Below, one piece after another: positions 1 through 9,183 of a stretch of DNA of 57,514 nt (its first letter is position 1; the number at the start of each line of letters is the position of its first letter). This stretch comes from Bacteroidota bacterium (lineage in GTDB: Bacteria > Bacteroidota > Bacteroidia > Chitinophagales > Chitinophagaceae), in NCBI GenBank assembly GCA_024640225.1, contig JAHEFK010000012.1:1-57514 (forward strand). Reading direction: 5' to 3'. The position numbers were made by a program, and so were the translations under genes. The notes below the pieces were generated by a model. It was given only the letters and a program-made list of their open reading frames with translations, searched no databases and was not told where the DNA came from.

Positions 1-2005
1 CACGAGACCACGCATAGGTTGTGCCCGGTGTTCCGCTTGATGGAATATAGAAAAACGGAGATACATTACACAATGCATTTGGTGTTAAACCAGAAGTTAA
101 CACTGGCAATGGATTGATGACCACGCTTACTGTTTGTGTATTATTCACACCATTTGCCGATAAGGTAATATCATAATTTACCGTTACTGGGATTAAAGTA
201 GTATTTACTAAAGCTTCACTAATAGCGCCCGTACCCGTTGCTGCTGCATTACCGATACCTGCAACTGCATTGCGGTTCCAAGAATAGGTAGTACCTGTTG
301 TTGCGCTGGTTGGCGTATAGTTAAACGTTGCACCACTACATACTGCTGATGGAGTTAAACTTGAGCTCAAGGTAGGTGTTGGGTAAACCGTAACCACTAC
401 ATTTTGAATATTCGTTACACCATTTGCCGTCAATGTAATAACATAGGTTACGTTAATCGGATTAGCCGTTGTATTAATTAAAGTTTCATTAATTGATCCA
501 GTACCTGTTGCTGCTGCATTACTAATACCCGCAACTACCGCACGTGACCAAGAATAGGTAGTACCCGTAGTCGCACTGGTTGGAGTATACGTAAATGGTG
601 TATTATTAATAGCTGTCGAAGTTAAACCACTCGTTAATGTTGGTCTAGGATTTACTGTTACATTTACTGTTTGCGTATTGATACATGAACCTATTGCTAA
701 TGTATATACATAACTTACTACCACTGGAGCAGCCGTTGTATTTATCAACGTCTCATTAATAATACCCGATGCACTGCTCGCTGCTGCATTACTAATGCCC
801 GCAACTACCGCACGTGACCATCCTGCTGCAGTAATATTTGTAGTAGCAGAATTTGGAATATAATTGAATGGGTTGCCAGATCCTGCCGTTGCTGTTAAGG
901 ATGTAGATAAGGTTGGAGTTGGCTGAACAGGAACTGTCACATTTTGTGCCGAACCATTACATCCATTTGCAGAAGCTGTTACTGCATAAATTACGTTCAA
1001 TGTATTCGCCGTTGTATTCGTTAAACTCTCACTGATAGCACCAGTGCCTGTACCTGCTGTATTGCTGATACCTGATACTGCAGCACGAGACCAAGAAAAA
1101 CTTGCACCCGTTGTAGCGCTTGATGGAGTATAAGCAAAAGTACCATTATTACAAATTGATGCCGGTGTAAGCGTGCTGTTTAAAGATGGTGTAGGATTTA
1201 CGGTTACTACAACACTTTGAGTATTGCTAACCCCATTTGCCGTAAGTGTATATACATAAGTTACGTTGATAGGATTAACTGTTGTATTGACTAAATTTTC
1301 ATTTGCCGTTCCAATACCCATTGCAGCTATATTGCTGATGCCTGCAACTGCAGCTCTCGACCAAGAATAGGTAGTACCTGTGGTTGCACTACTTGGAGCA
1401 TATACAAAATTTGTACCACTACATATTGCTGGTGGCGTTAAAGAACTAGAAAATACCGGAGTCGGATTAACTACCACACTCACTGTTTGAGTATTGGTAC
1501 AAGATCCAATAGTGATCGTATATACATAACTTACCGTTACCGGTGCATTAGTAGTGTTTACCAATGTCTCACTAATATTACCAGTGCCTGTTGCAGATGC
1601 ATTGCTTATACCCGTAACCGTAGCTCGTGACCAACTAAAGGTTGCTCCCGTAGAACCAGATACCAAATAATTAAATACACTACCCGTAGCCACTGCACTT
1701 GGAGTTAATGTACTTGTTATCACAGGAGTTGGGTTCACTACTGTATTAACTATTTGGCTTACCAAACAGCCTCCATTTAATAAAGAGAAAGTATATGGTA
1801 CCGTGATTGGATTATTGGTTGTATTCGTCAATGTTTCACTGATATTACCTGTACCTGTTGAAGAGGCCGTACTGATACCAGAAATAGTAGGACGAATCCA
1901 AGAATAGGTAGTACCCGCTGGGGTTACTACTGGAGTATAGTTTACCGTTCCATTATTACAAATAGCTGGAATAGTAGTTGCACTTGTTAATTGAATTTGA
2001 GCAGG
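1..2005 (-). repeat. Tandem PKD-like domain repeats (about 8 copies, 264-280 bases each)
   Basis: The motif TYSWSRA-x-V-x-GISN recurs on the minus strand near 10, 268, 549, 820, 1093, 1358, 1633 and 1897, giving a period of about 88-93 codons. Each unit contains a TGTGxISExLxNTT stretch, then a tyrosine-rich strand and a V-x-P-x-P linker. The copies differ at many positions, so this is an old protein-domain expansion and not a recent DNA duplication. It continues past base 1. Confidence 0.85.
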
Positions 2006-5000
2006 CTGTGTAATCACTGCTGCTAATTCGTGGCGTAAGGTGATAGTAGCTGATTTAAAAGTAACGCTATTCCATGCATTACCAAAAACCATATTATTAG
2101 ATCCGCCATAAACATATCCTGCTACTGGTCCGTTATAATCAACCACTACTGGATAATCCATGGCACCACTTCCTCCAACTACAGATCCTCCAACATTGGT
2201 TCCGGTTATAGTCCAACCGTTGCCAGCGAAGAAACCACCACTGAATGGGAAAAATATCGTCGCATTAATTTTTACGCCAGAAACGGTTAATCCATATCCG
2301 CTAGGAATTGGATCAGTAAAATTAAATGTGTAAGATCCATTAGAAGAAACAAATTGATTAACATTACCTGTTGAAACAACCGAACTATCAATATTAGGAA
2401 ACTTACATCCTTTAGCATCGGTAATGGTGCATTTTACTTTACCAGCCCCTAAATTAGAAGCTGTATTAGTAGTGCTTGAAGAACCACCCCATACATAAGT
2501 ATAAGGAGCAGTACCACCACTTACGGTAACTGTTGCCGAACCATTTGTAAGACCATAACAAGAAACATTGTTGCTTGTAATAGAAGCTGTTGGATTTGCG
2601 TTTACAGAAATTGTTTTAGTTTGTGTAGTCGTACATCCACTGTTGGTTACAGCATAACTAATGATAGCTGTTCCAGCACTTACACCAGTTACTACGCCCG
2701 CATTAACAGTAGCAACACTGGTATTAGAACTAGACCAAGTACCACCTGTAGTAGTAGAAGCCAAAGTAATAGTAGCATTTTTACATACATCAGCAACACC
2801 TGTAATAGCTGCCACTGTAGGAACAGCGTTAACAGTTCCTGCTAGATTTACGGTTACAGATGTAGCACCGGTTGAAGCAATAGTTATTGCGCCGGTTGAA
2901 GTACCAACAGCTGCAGTGCTTGATAATCTCACATATACGGTTGTGGTAGCTACCGAATTATTGATAGGGGTAATGCTAAGCGTAGGGCTGTAAGTAATAT
3001 TATTTGTTGAATATTCAAAACCAGTTACGGCAGAAAGTGTCAAATTATTTGTAAGATTAGTACCTCCAACAGTGATTGTTTGAGGGGTAGACGCCGAACC
3101 AGCACAAGTAGAAAAACTTGAAAGGCTAGCTGTAGCTGTTACCGTTGGGTTGTCACAAATTTTATTTCTTCCTATTACTATATTATTAAAGTCAAAAGAA
3201 ACAAAATCAGGTTTACCATCATTGTCCAAATCTATTCCAAATGAATTTCCATAAGATGACAAACCAGTTATATAATTAGATGCGAAGCTAGATCCGGCAA
3301 TTGTGGATGCGACACCCATCGTATTATTATTAGTTAAAATCATTGCAGCAGAGCCACCATTAAAATCAGAAGTAATAATATCCGGTTTAGCGTCACCGTT
3401 GAAATCAGCAACATCTATGCTCCACGTCCAATTAGAAGATGAAGAATTAAACCCAGGCGTAGAAATAGCAGCGCTAAAACTAGATGCTGAAAAGGAGCCT
3501 GAAGTATAATTATTTTGAAAAATATCACCATTGGTTACCCAAGCTTGTCCGGAAAGAATATCTCTGTTACCGTCTAAATTAATATCTTCTGCGTAGACCG
3601 CATGAGATCCTTCAGAAGCAGCTGTAGATTTAGATAAATTTACAGGTAAATCAAAAGTTGGAACAGATGAAGTAGTTGTGTTAATGTAAATAACTGCGGT
3701 TGTATAGTTTAAATATTGATATCTTCCAACAATTATATCTGGTTTATTGTCATTATTGACATCTTTGATATCCAAATCTCTAATTGAATTTGTACTGCTT
3801 ATTACTGTTGGTGTTGATGAAAATGTAACTGCTGTTCCCGGAAGCGAACTAGTATTTGCGTAAACGTTAATAGACGATCCTGACCATGCAGATGTAATAA
3901 TATCTGTCTTTCCATCTCCATTTACATCACCTAATTTAACAATAGTAGATCCATTAATAGTAATATCTTGTTTAGTTAAAAATGAAATATTTCCTGAGGT
4001 GCTATTATTAATTAAAATTGACATGGTGGTTGAACCATTGGTTACAATTAAATCTAACAAACCATCGGAATTGACATCGGCATATTCAATATCTTTTGGA
4101 GAACTTGTTGTTGCAACATTAAGAGTTTGAGTAAAATTTGAAAGCGACAAAGAACCAGATGTACTTTGGTTTCTAAATACTTTCACTAAACTATTAGTAT
4201 TATCAACTTTAGCTAAATCTAGCTTTCCATCTGCATCAAAGTCAGCAACCACCCCATTGTGTCTAACATTGCTCCAAGAAGCAGAACTAACAGACGAAGG
4301 TGTTGTTGCAGAGGTTATTGAAAAGGTATTAAAACTAGAAGATGTTACATTTGCTGGTGTACACAATGAAGTATAGGTATAGAAAAATGATTTGCTTGAA
4401 GCTGTTATTTTACCAGAAATCGTATTAGTAACTGTAATTGGAGCTACACGAGCACCATAAGGAACCGTTACTACAATTTGTGAAGCTGTAACTGAAACAA
4501 TGGTAGCTCTAACACCTCCAAAATAAACCACGTTATTTGCAGCATTTGCATCAAAACCAGAACCCGTAATGGTAACTTGTGTACCTACTGCTCCTGTGGT
4601 TGGTGAAAAACTTAATACACTTGGTGCTGGCAAAACCTGACCAGACAACATAGAGTTTAGATCCGAAGATACCGGACTTGAAGAAGTGGTAACTGTAGCA
4701 CCCGCCGTATAATTTGACTCTTGACCTTGAGCAACAATTATATAAGCATCTCCAGTATAAGTTGTATAAGTATTATTGGTCGCAGGAATAAAGTTAACTG
4801 CCTTAGTTGTAGAACCACTTGCATCTTGACGAGATACCGTTCCATAAATTTGCACCAATGTTCCTGAAGCATTAATATAAGATAACAATCCATTTACATT
4901 GTTTCCACTACCAAAATTAGGATCTGCAGGATTGTTTGAAGTAAAGCTAAATCCTGAGCCAGTAATTAATGAAATACTTGTATAGCTTTGGGTGGTAATA

Positions 5001-5119
5001 GTATACGTGTTTCCACTAGCCTGATACAAATTGTTAAAATAAATGGTAGCAGCATTTGAGTTATCGAAACTTAATAGTGCACAAATAAGGATAAGAATAC
5101 TTTTTAAAGTAGCTTTCAT
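1..5119 (-). CDS. Giant secreted repeat adhesin (IPT/TIG, FG-GAP, SprB, PKD-like repeats), C-terminus beyond window
   Basis: Open without a stop for 1706 codons from an ATG at 5117-5119. The frame at the window edge still spells the repeat motif, so there is no frameshift. It starts with a signal peptide (hydrophobic stretch ending near SNA, residue 23). Domains in order: an unassigned region with T/S-rich beta sequence; an IPT/TIG domain at about 165-250; FG-GAP/VCBS-like repeats with D-x-D/N-x-D-G calcium loops at about 285-635; a beta-sandwich region; a BIG_2-like Ig domain at about 770-830; one SprB-type repeat at about 840-905 (GGTAPYTYVW and a DAKGC end); an unassigned domain at about 910-1025; then at least eight PKD-like repeats. 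This is a typical T9SS-exported surface or gliding-type adhesin; the expected C-terminal sorting domain lies outside the window. The exact ligand is unknown. Upstream gene lutB is divergent. Confidence 0.85.
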   Translation of the reverse strand, partial: MKATLKSILILICALLSFDNSNAATIYFNNLYQASGNTYTITTQSYTSISLITGSGFSFTSNNPADPNFGSGNNVNGLLSYINASGTLVQIYGTVSRQDASGSTTKAVNFIPATNNTYTTYTGDAYIIVAQGQESNYTAGATVTTSSSPVSSDLNSMLSGQVLPAPSVLSFSPTTGAVGTQVTITGSGFDANAANNVVYFGGVRATIVSVTASQIVVTVPYGARVAPITVTNTISGKITASSKSFFYTYTSLCTPANVTSSSFNTFSITSATTPSSVSSASWSNVRHNGVVADFDADGKLDLAKVDNTNSLVKVFRNQSTSGSLSLSNFTQTLNVATTSSPKDIEYADVNSDGLLDLIVTNGSTTMSILINNSTSGNISFLTKQDITINGSTIVKLGDVNGDGKTDIITSAWSGSSINVYANTSSLPGTAVTFSSTPTVISSTNSIRDLDIKDVNNDNKPDIIVGRYQYLNYTTAVIYINTTTSSVPTFDLPVNLSKSTAASEGSHAVYAEDINLDGNRDILSGQAWVTNGDIFQNNYTSGSFSASSFSAAISTPGFNSSSSNWTWSIDVADFNGDAKPDIITSDFNGGSAAMILTNNNTMGVASTIAGSSFASNYITGLSSYGNSFGIDLDNDGKPDFVSFDFNNIVIGRNKICDNPTVTATASLSSFSTCAGSASTPQTITVGGTNLTNNLTLSAVTGFEYSTNNITYSPTLSITPINNSVATTTVYVRLSSTAAVGTSTGAITIASTGATSVTVNLAGTVNAVPTVAAITGVADVCKNATITLASTTTGGTWSSSNTSVATVNAGVVTGVSAGTAIISYAVTNSGCTTTQTKTISVNANPTASITSNNVSCYGLTNGSATVTVSGGTAPYTYVWGGSSSTTNTASNLGAGKVKCTITDAKGCKFPNIDSSVVSTGNVNQFVSSNGSYTFNFTDPIPSGYGLTVSGVKINATIFFPFSGGFFAGNGWTITGTNVGGSVVGGSGAMDYPVVVDYNGPVAGYVYGGSNNMVFGNAWNSVTFKSATITLRHELAAVITQPAQIQLTSATTIPAICNNGTVNYTPVVTPAGTTYSWIRPTISGISTASSTGTGNISETLTNTTNNPITVPYTFSLLNGGCLVSQIVNTVVNPTPVITSTLTPSAVATGSVFNYLVSGSTGATFSWSRATVTGISNASATGTGNISETLVNTTNAPVTVSYVYTITIGSCTNTQTVSVVVNPTPVFSSSLTPPAICSGTNFVYAPSSATTGTTYSWSRAAVAGISNIAAMGIGTANENLVNTTVNPINVTYVYTLTANGVSNTQSVVVTVNPTPSLNSTLTPASICNNGTFAYTPSSATTGASFSWSRAAVSGISNTAGTGTGAISESLTNTTANTLNVIYAVTASANGCNGSAQNVTVPVQPTPTLSTSLTATAGSGNPFNYIPNSATTNITAAGWSRAVVAGISNAAASSASGIINETLINTTAAPVVVSYVYTLAIGSCINTQTVNVTVNPRPTLTSGLTSTAINNTPFTYTPTSATTGTTYSWSRAVVAGISNAAATGTGSINETLINTTANPINVTYVITLTANGVTNIQNVVVTVYPTPTLSSSLTPSAVCSGATFNYTPTSATTGTTYSWNRNAVAGIGNAAATGTGAISEALVNTTLIPVTVNYDITLSANGVNNTQTVSVVINPLPVLTSGLTPNALCNVSPFFYIPSSGTPGTTYAWSR

Positions 5120-5273
5120 GCGGTTTTAATTTATTGGTCGGGTACGAAATTATATAATTTTTTTTAAATACCTAGCAATTTTTAAACTTTTTATAACAAT
5201 TGGTCTTTATTTTAAAACAAAACCACAAAATAATTATCCTACATTGATTTGGAAATAATTTATCAATTCTTAG

Positions 5274-5281
5274 TACTTTTA
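5274..5281 (+). promoter_or_regulatory. Possible promoter of lutB
   Basis: TACTTTTA resembles the Bacteroidota -7 box TAnnTTTG and lies 5 bases before the ATG. A TTTG at 5248-5251 is 22 bases upstream, near the expected -33 spacing. The last base of the box deviates, so this is tentative. Confidence 0.35.
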
Positions 5282-5286
5282 CATCG

Positions 5287-6672
5287 ATGAGTACTCTAAA
5301 AGCTACCTTTTTATCGAAAAGTGATATAAAAGCACAAGACTTGGAACACAAGCGCAAATTGGCTTTTAATATTGATAAATATGCTGAAACCGTAGTTAAG
5401 GGTAAGCAGCAATTTGCCCACCTTGATGTGGTTAGAGAAAAAGCAAAAAATACCAAATGGCGTGCCATAGAAAACCTAGATCAGCATTTAGAAACCTTTG
5501 AAAAGAATTTTTTGAAAAATGGCGGTAGGGTCATCTGGGCCGAAACCGCTCAAGACGCTTTAGATGCGGTTTTAAAAATATGTAAAGACACTGGTAGTCA
5601 ACAAGTTGTGAAATCTAAATCCATGGTTACGGAAGAGTTACACCTAAATGACTTTTTAGCACAACATGGTATTGAAAGTGTGGAAACAGATTTGGGAGAA
5701 TATATTCAGCAATTAGATGGAGAAGCACCTTATCATATCGTTACACCAGCCATGCACAAAAGCAAAGAGGATGTTGCAAGGGTGTTTCATGAAAAACTAG
5801 GCACCGAACCCAACTTAAGCCCGGCCGAAATAACCCAAATAGCTCGTCAAAATTTAAGAGAAAAATATATTACGTCCCCAATCGGCATAACGGGAGGCAA
5901 TTTTTTACTTGCCGATATTGGTGGGGTATGCGTTACCGAAAATGAGGGTAATGCCCGACTTACCACCGCCTTACCCAAAATACACATCGCTATTGTGGGT
6001 ATTGAAAAAATGTTGCCGAGTATTAATGACCTGCCTTTGTTTTGGCCACTTTTAGCTACCTATGGCACCGGTCAAAAAGTAACGGTTTACAATTCTATTT
6101 TTACCGGACCGAGAAAAAAAGGAGAAACCGACGGACCAGAAGAGATGTATGTAATTCTTTTGGACAATGGAAGAACCAATATGTTGCAGCGAAAAGAAGT
6201 GCGCGAAGGCATGTATTGTATTCGTTGTGGATCTTGCCTGAATGCTTGTCCTGTTTATAAAAATATTGGTGGTCATGCTTACGGAGCTACCTACAGCGGA
6301 CCTATTGGTTCGGTGATTACACCAAACATGAAAGATTCGTTTAACGACTATAAACACATGAGTTATGCGTCTAGTTTATGTGGCGCCTGCACCCAGGCCT
6401 GTCCTGTTAAAATCAATATCCATGAAATGCTTTTAGAAAACAGGCATTTTTCTGCCAAAGAAGGTATGAATGGTTTTGGTGAAAACATGGCTTGGAAACT
6501 GTGGATGAATGGAATGAAAAACAGAGCATTAATAAATTTGGCTCCTTCGGGCATTAAAAATATAGTATTCTCTAAAGTTTTTTCAAAATCTTGGAGTAAA
6601 AGAAGGGCTGAAATAGTATTTGCTAAAGAGAATTTTTCTCAACTTTGGAAAGCATACAAAAACGAAGCCTAA
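5287..6672 (+). CDS. lutB: LutB/LldF-family lactate-utilisation iron-sulfur protein
   Basis: 461 residues, full family length. The N-terminal part is the LUD (DUF162) domain with the conserved GITGGNFLLADIGGV segment at about 200-214. The C-terminal part has two ferredoxin-type cysteine clusters: C311, C314, C317, C321 and C365, C368, C372. LutB works with LutA and LutC to oxidise L-lactate to pyruvate in the cytoplasm, probably passing electrons towards the quinone pool. No lutA or lutC is adjacent; the next gene starts 3 bases after the stop and is a deacetylase-like protein. Either the partners are elsewhere or this protein serves another oxidation. Family assignment is firm, substrate inferred. 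Confidence 0.9.
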   Translation: MSTLKATFLSKSDIKAQDLEHKRKLAFNIDKYAETVVKGKQQFAHLDVVREKAKNTKWRAIENLDQHLETFEKNFLKNGGRVIWAETAQDALDAVLKICKDTGSQQVVKSKSMVTEELHLNDFLAQHGIESVETDLGEYIQQLDGEAPYHIVTPAMHKSKEDVARVFHEKLGTEPNLSPAEITQIARQNLREKYITSPIGITGGNFLLADIGGVCVTENEGNARLTTALPKIHIAIVGIEKMLPSINDLPLFWPLLATYGTGQKVTVYNSIFTGPRKKGETDGPEEMYVILLDNGRTNMLQRKEVREGMYCIRCGSCLNACPVYKNIGGHAYGATYSGPIGSVITPNMKDSFNDYKHMSYASSLCGACTQACPVKINIHEMLLENRHFSAKEGMNGFGENMAWKLWMNGMKNRALINLAPSGIKNIVFSKVFSKSWSKRRAEIVFAKENFSQLWKAYKNEA

Positions 6673-6675
6673 GTA

Positions 6676-7977
6676 ATGCCTCATTTTGCTATTATTGCAC
6701 CGCCCAGTCCTCGACTTTTCTACCTATTAGATTGGATTTTCAAAGAGCGGTTGCAATCTAGTTATGAGCTCATTCAAGCCAAAGACCCCAAAACAGGTTA
6801 TGATGTAGTTATAAGCTACGGAACGAAATTAGAAAATACCCTTTTTATACCCTCATCGGGATTATTACATGCTACAGGCATATACCAACACACTATACTA
6901 GAGGGTACATGGGAAAGCCTACCTACTTTATATGCTGCAGAAGGAGATATTCCTTTTGATCTTTTTAGCGCTGTGTTTTTTTTAATTACCCGTTACGAAG
7001 AATATTATTCTAAAGAACAAGATGCTCACGAACGGTATTTGCCCAGCGATAGCATACTTTTTAAGATGAACTGTTTGCAAAGGCCCTTAATAGATGAATG
7101 GTTATGGGCTTTTAATAAATACCTGGAAAAGAAATTTTCTTGTAGCATCCAAACCAAACCTTATAGTTGTTTACCGAGTTACGATATTGATTTGGTTTAT
7201 AAATATAAACGCAAAACCATTTTTGTATTAATAACAAAATTAATACAGTCGGTTTACAAAGCTAATTTTAGAGAAAGTAAACAATTGATTCGCTTTCTGT
7301 TATTTATTCAAACAGACCCTTACGACTCTTTTTCATTTATAAAAAAACTGCATCATAAAATTCAATTAAAGCCTTTATACTTTTTATTGTGTGCTTTAGA
7401 AAAAACGGCTTATGATAGAAACGTTCATCCTTATAAAAAATGGATGAAAAAATTAATGAGCATATTATTAGAAATAGGTAATGTAGGATTACACCCTTCT
7501 TATTTCAGCTACCATAATAAAGTACTATTAAATAATGAAAAAAGTGCTTTGGAAAATGTTTTGGAAAAAGAAATACCTCTCTCCAGACAACATTATATCA
7601 GACTACAATTACCCCAAACCTATCGCATTTTAGAATCCCTTGCTATAACCGATGACTTTAGTATGGGCTATGCAAGCGAATTGGGATTTAGGGCTGGTAC
7701 TGGTCGTTCGTTTTTATGGTATGATTTGGGAAAAGAACTTTGTTCTGAATTGCGCGTGCATCCTTTTTGCTTTATGGATGCAACCGCACATTATTATAAA
7801 AATTTGACTGCAGCGGAAGCGTTCACTGAGTTAGAAAAAATGAACGCTATACTTAAAAAAACAAATAGTAAATTAATGTTGGTCATGCATAATTATACCT
7901 TAGGTAATGATCAAGAATGGGAAGGTTGGCAAAAAGCATACGAAGCTTTTTTAGTAAACCAATTTCCTACTTTCTAA
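6676..7977 (+). CDS. Polysaccharide-deacetylase-like protein (Bacteroidota type)
   Basis: 433 residues. The N-terminal half (to about 160) matches the region found before the deacetylase fold in Bacteroidota proteins of this type (SSGLLHATGIYQ, LITRYEEYYS). A metal-site-like YDID lies at about 170-173, GLHPSYFSYHN follows in the middle, and the C-terminal part has the DDFSMGYASELGFRAGTGR signature, as in carbohydrate esterase family 4 relatives. No signal peptide is seen, so it may act in the cytoplasm on a lipid-linked or surface-polysaccharide precursor. It starts 3 bases after lutB, so the two are probably co-transcribed although no functional link is obvious. Its end overlaps the convergent L,D-transpeptidase gene by 11 bases. 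Confidence 0.7.
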   Translation: MPHFAIIAPPSPRLFYLLDWIFKERLQSSYELIQAKDPKTGYDVVISYGTKLENTLFIPSSGLLHATGIYQHTILEGTWESLPTLYAAEGDIPFDLFSAVFFLITRYEEYYSKEQDAHERYLPSDSILFKMNCLQRPLIDEWLWAFNKYLEKKFSCSIQTKPYSCLPSYDIDLVYKYKRKTIFVLITKLIQSVYKANFRESKQLIRFLLFIQTDPYDSFSFIKKLHHKIQLKPLYFLLCALEKTAYDRNVHPYKKWMKKLMSILLEIGNVGLHPSYFSYHNKVLLNNEKSALENVLEKEIPLSRQHYIRLQLPQTYRILESLAITDDFSMGYASELGFRAGTGRSFLWYDLGKELCSELRVHPFCFMDATAHYYKNLTAAEAFTELEKMNAILKKTNSKLMLVMHNYTLGNDQEWEGWQKAYEAFLVNQFPTF

Positions 7978-8611
7978 TATATATTTTAACTCCTTTATTT
8001 ATTAATAGAAAAAGTTCATCAATATCTTCATTGCGCAAGGCGATACAACCGTCTGTCCAGCCAACTTTTTTCTCAATTAAGTTATTCCCCTTTTTCCATA
8101 TTCCATGTATGCCAATATGATCGCCTGGTTGATCGGTTTCTTTAATCTTTCCTTTCTTTAATAATTCCAGCCGCTTTATATAGGTGGAATCGTTGGGATA
8201 ATCTATACCTATAAACTTATTATACAAATGACTTTCATGTTTTTCTACTATAGTAAACCATCCTTCTGGCGTACAACGATCGCCGCGTTTACATTTATCT
8301 TGCATTCTATCGGGTCCGAATACTGCTAAGTATTTTCTAATTAATTTCTTTTTATAATAGACCTGCAATTTGTAATCCGATTTATCTACAAGCATCCATA
8401 TAGAATCTTTATTTAAAGTGTCTGGATTGATAGGTTTTGGAACAAACTTAGGTATAACATGCGTTTCGTAAACAAGTTTATTATTCACCAACACTTGTTT
8501 TTCGGTTACTTCATTACCGTTTTTGTCGGTATACGTTTTTAAAATTGTTTGTGCACTTGCTACTTTACATAAGAGCAAAACAGTAATACCTATAAATCTT
8601 AACAAGGGCAT
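7967..8611 (-). CDS. Exported L,D-transpeptidase (YkuD fold, YafK-like)
   Basis: 214 residues with a signal peptide ending at about residue 20 (KVASAQ). The catalytic YkuD region is at about 72-212: HIGIHG (H165, H169) and the nucleophile motif TDGCIALRN with C189 and R193. The Asp in TDGC, where many members have His, is the form seen in the YafK branch. These periplasmic enzymes form 3-3 peptidoglycan cross-links or cut/attach proteins at peptidoglycan stems. The start codon shares one base with the stop of the upstream DUF2480 gene (TAATG), so the genes are translationally coupled. Confidence 0.85.
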   Translation of the reverse strand: MPLLRFIGITVLLLCKVASAQTILKTYTDKNGNEVTEKQVLVNNKLVYETHVIPKFVPKPINPDTLNKDSIWMLVDKSDYKLQVYYKKKLIRKYLAVFGPDRMQDKCKRGDRCTPEGWFTIVEKHESHLYNKFIGIDYPNDSTYIKRLELLKKGKIKETDQPGDHIGIHGIWKKGNNLIEKKVGWTDGCIALRNEDIDELFLLINKGVKIYIRK

Positions 8612-9114
8612 TATTTATTTTTTAAAATAGGCACTGTAGAGCAGGGTTCGCCATACATGATAGATTTTACAATTGGCTGCAACTTTTGAGTGAGATACAT
8701 ATAAGCAGCGTGGGGAACAAAAATATCACCGCATCCTTTTATTACAATACGCTGATCTTTGTATGGAACAGTATCAAAGTTTTTTATGTTTTCTGCAATA
8801 ATTGCATCTGTTAATTGGTCTATTGTTCCAAAAAAAATAGCGGTTGCGCTTGGCAAATAGCTAGCTACCAACATATAGGCCCAGGCAGGAATAATAGCAT
8901 CTACACTACAAAAAACGGCAACATTCTTTTGGTCATAAACGCTCCAATCCACTTCTTTTAAAGCAGCTCTAAATTCTTTTTCTTTTAAAATAAGTTCTTT
9001 AAATAAATAACTTTTTAAATCGAAAGATTGTAAGCTGTCGCTTGCTGGTAAAAACCTTACTGGATCTAAAGTAATTAATCCACTTTCTGCAACTTTGTTT
9101 ACAATGGGTTCCAT
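8611..9114 (-). CDS. DUF2480 family protein
   Basis: 167 residues matching the Bacteroidota-restricted DUF2480 family along its whole length (for example EVDWSVYDQKNVAVFCSVDAIIPAWAY in the middle, followed by a KGCGDIFVPHAAYMYLTQKLQP-like end, quoted here in two parts). No signal peptide or membrane segment. The family has no known biochemical function; in many genomes it sits next to central-metabolism or iron-sulfur genes. Here it heads a two-gene unit with the L,D-transpeptidase. A TACCTTTA -7-like box (minus strand) lies at 9129-9136, 15 bases before the ATG. Confidence 0.8.
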   Translation of the reverse strand: MEPIVNKVAESGLITLDPVRFLPASDSLQSFDLKSYLFKELILKEKEFRAALKEVDWSVYDQKNVAVFCSVDAIIPAWAYMLVASYLPSATAIFFGTIDQLTDAIIAENIKNFDTVPYKDQRIVIKGCGDIFVPHAAYMYLTQKLQPIVKSIMYGEPCSTVPILKNK

Positions 9115-9128
9115 GTTATTTTTTAATG

Positions 9129-9136
9129 TAAAGGTA
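9129..9136 (-). promoter_or_regulatory. Possible promoter of the DUF2480-L,D-transpeptidase unit
   Basis: On the minus strand the sequence reads TACCTTTA, one base off TAnnTTTG, 15 bases before the ATG. It lies just downstream of the terminator of the PpiD-like gene, as expected for a new transcription unit. Confidence 0.4.
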
Positions 9137-9150
9137 CAATTGTGATTAGA

Positions 9151-9180
9151 AAAAAATAGCGACCCGTGGGTCGCTATTTA
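9151..9180 (-). terminator. Rho-independent terminator of the PpiD-like gene
   Basis: Stem AAATAGCGACC / GGTCGCTATTT with a 4-base loop, starting 3 bases after the stop codon and followed on the minus strand by six U residues. Confidence 0.85.
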
Positions 9181-9183
9181 ATA

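Noticed and set aside
1-2005. CRISPR-like periodic repeats
   Set aside because: The period is about 270 bases, the copies are diverged, and the repeats translate into one protein domain. There are no short identical repeats with unique spacers.
2621-3509. Open frames on the plus strand rich in Ser/Thr or Val/Ala
   Set aside because: They are antisense to the adhesin, whose minus-strand frame is unbroken for 1706 codons and carries clear domains. The low-complexity composition comes from the repeat-rich sense gene.
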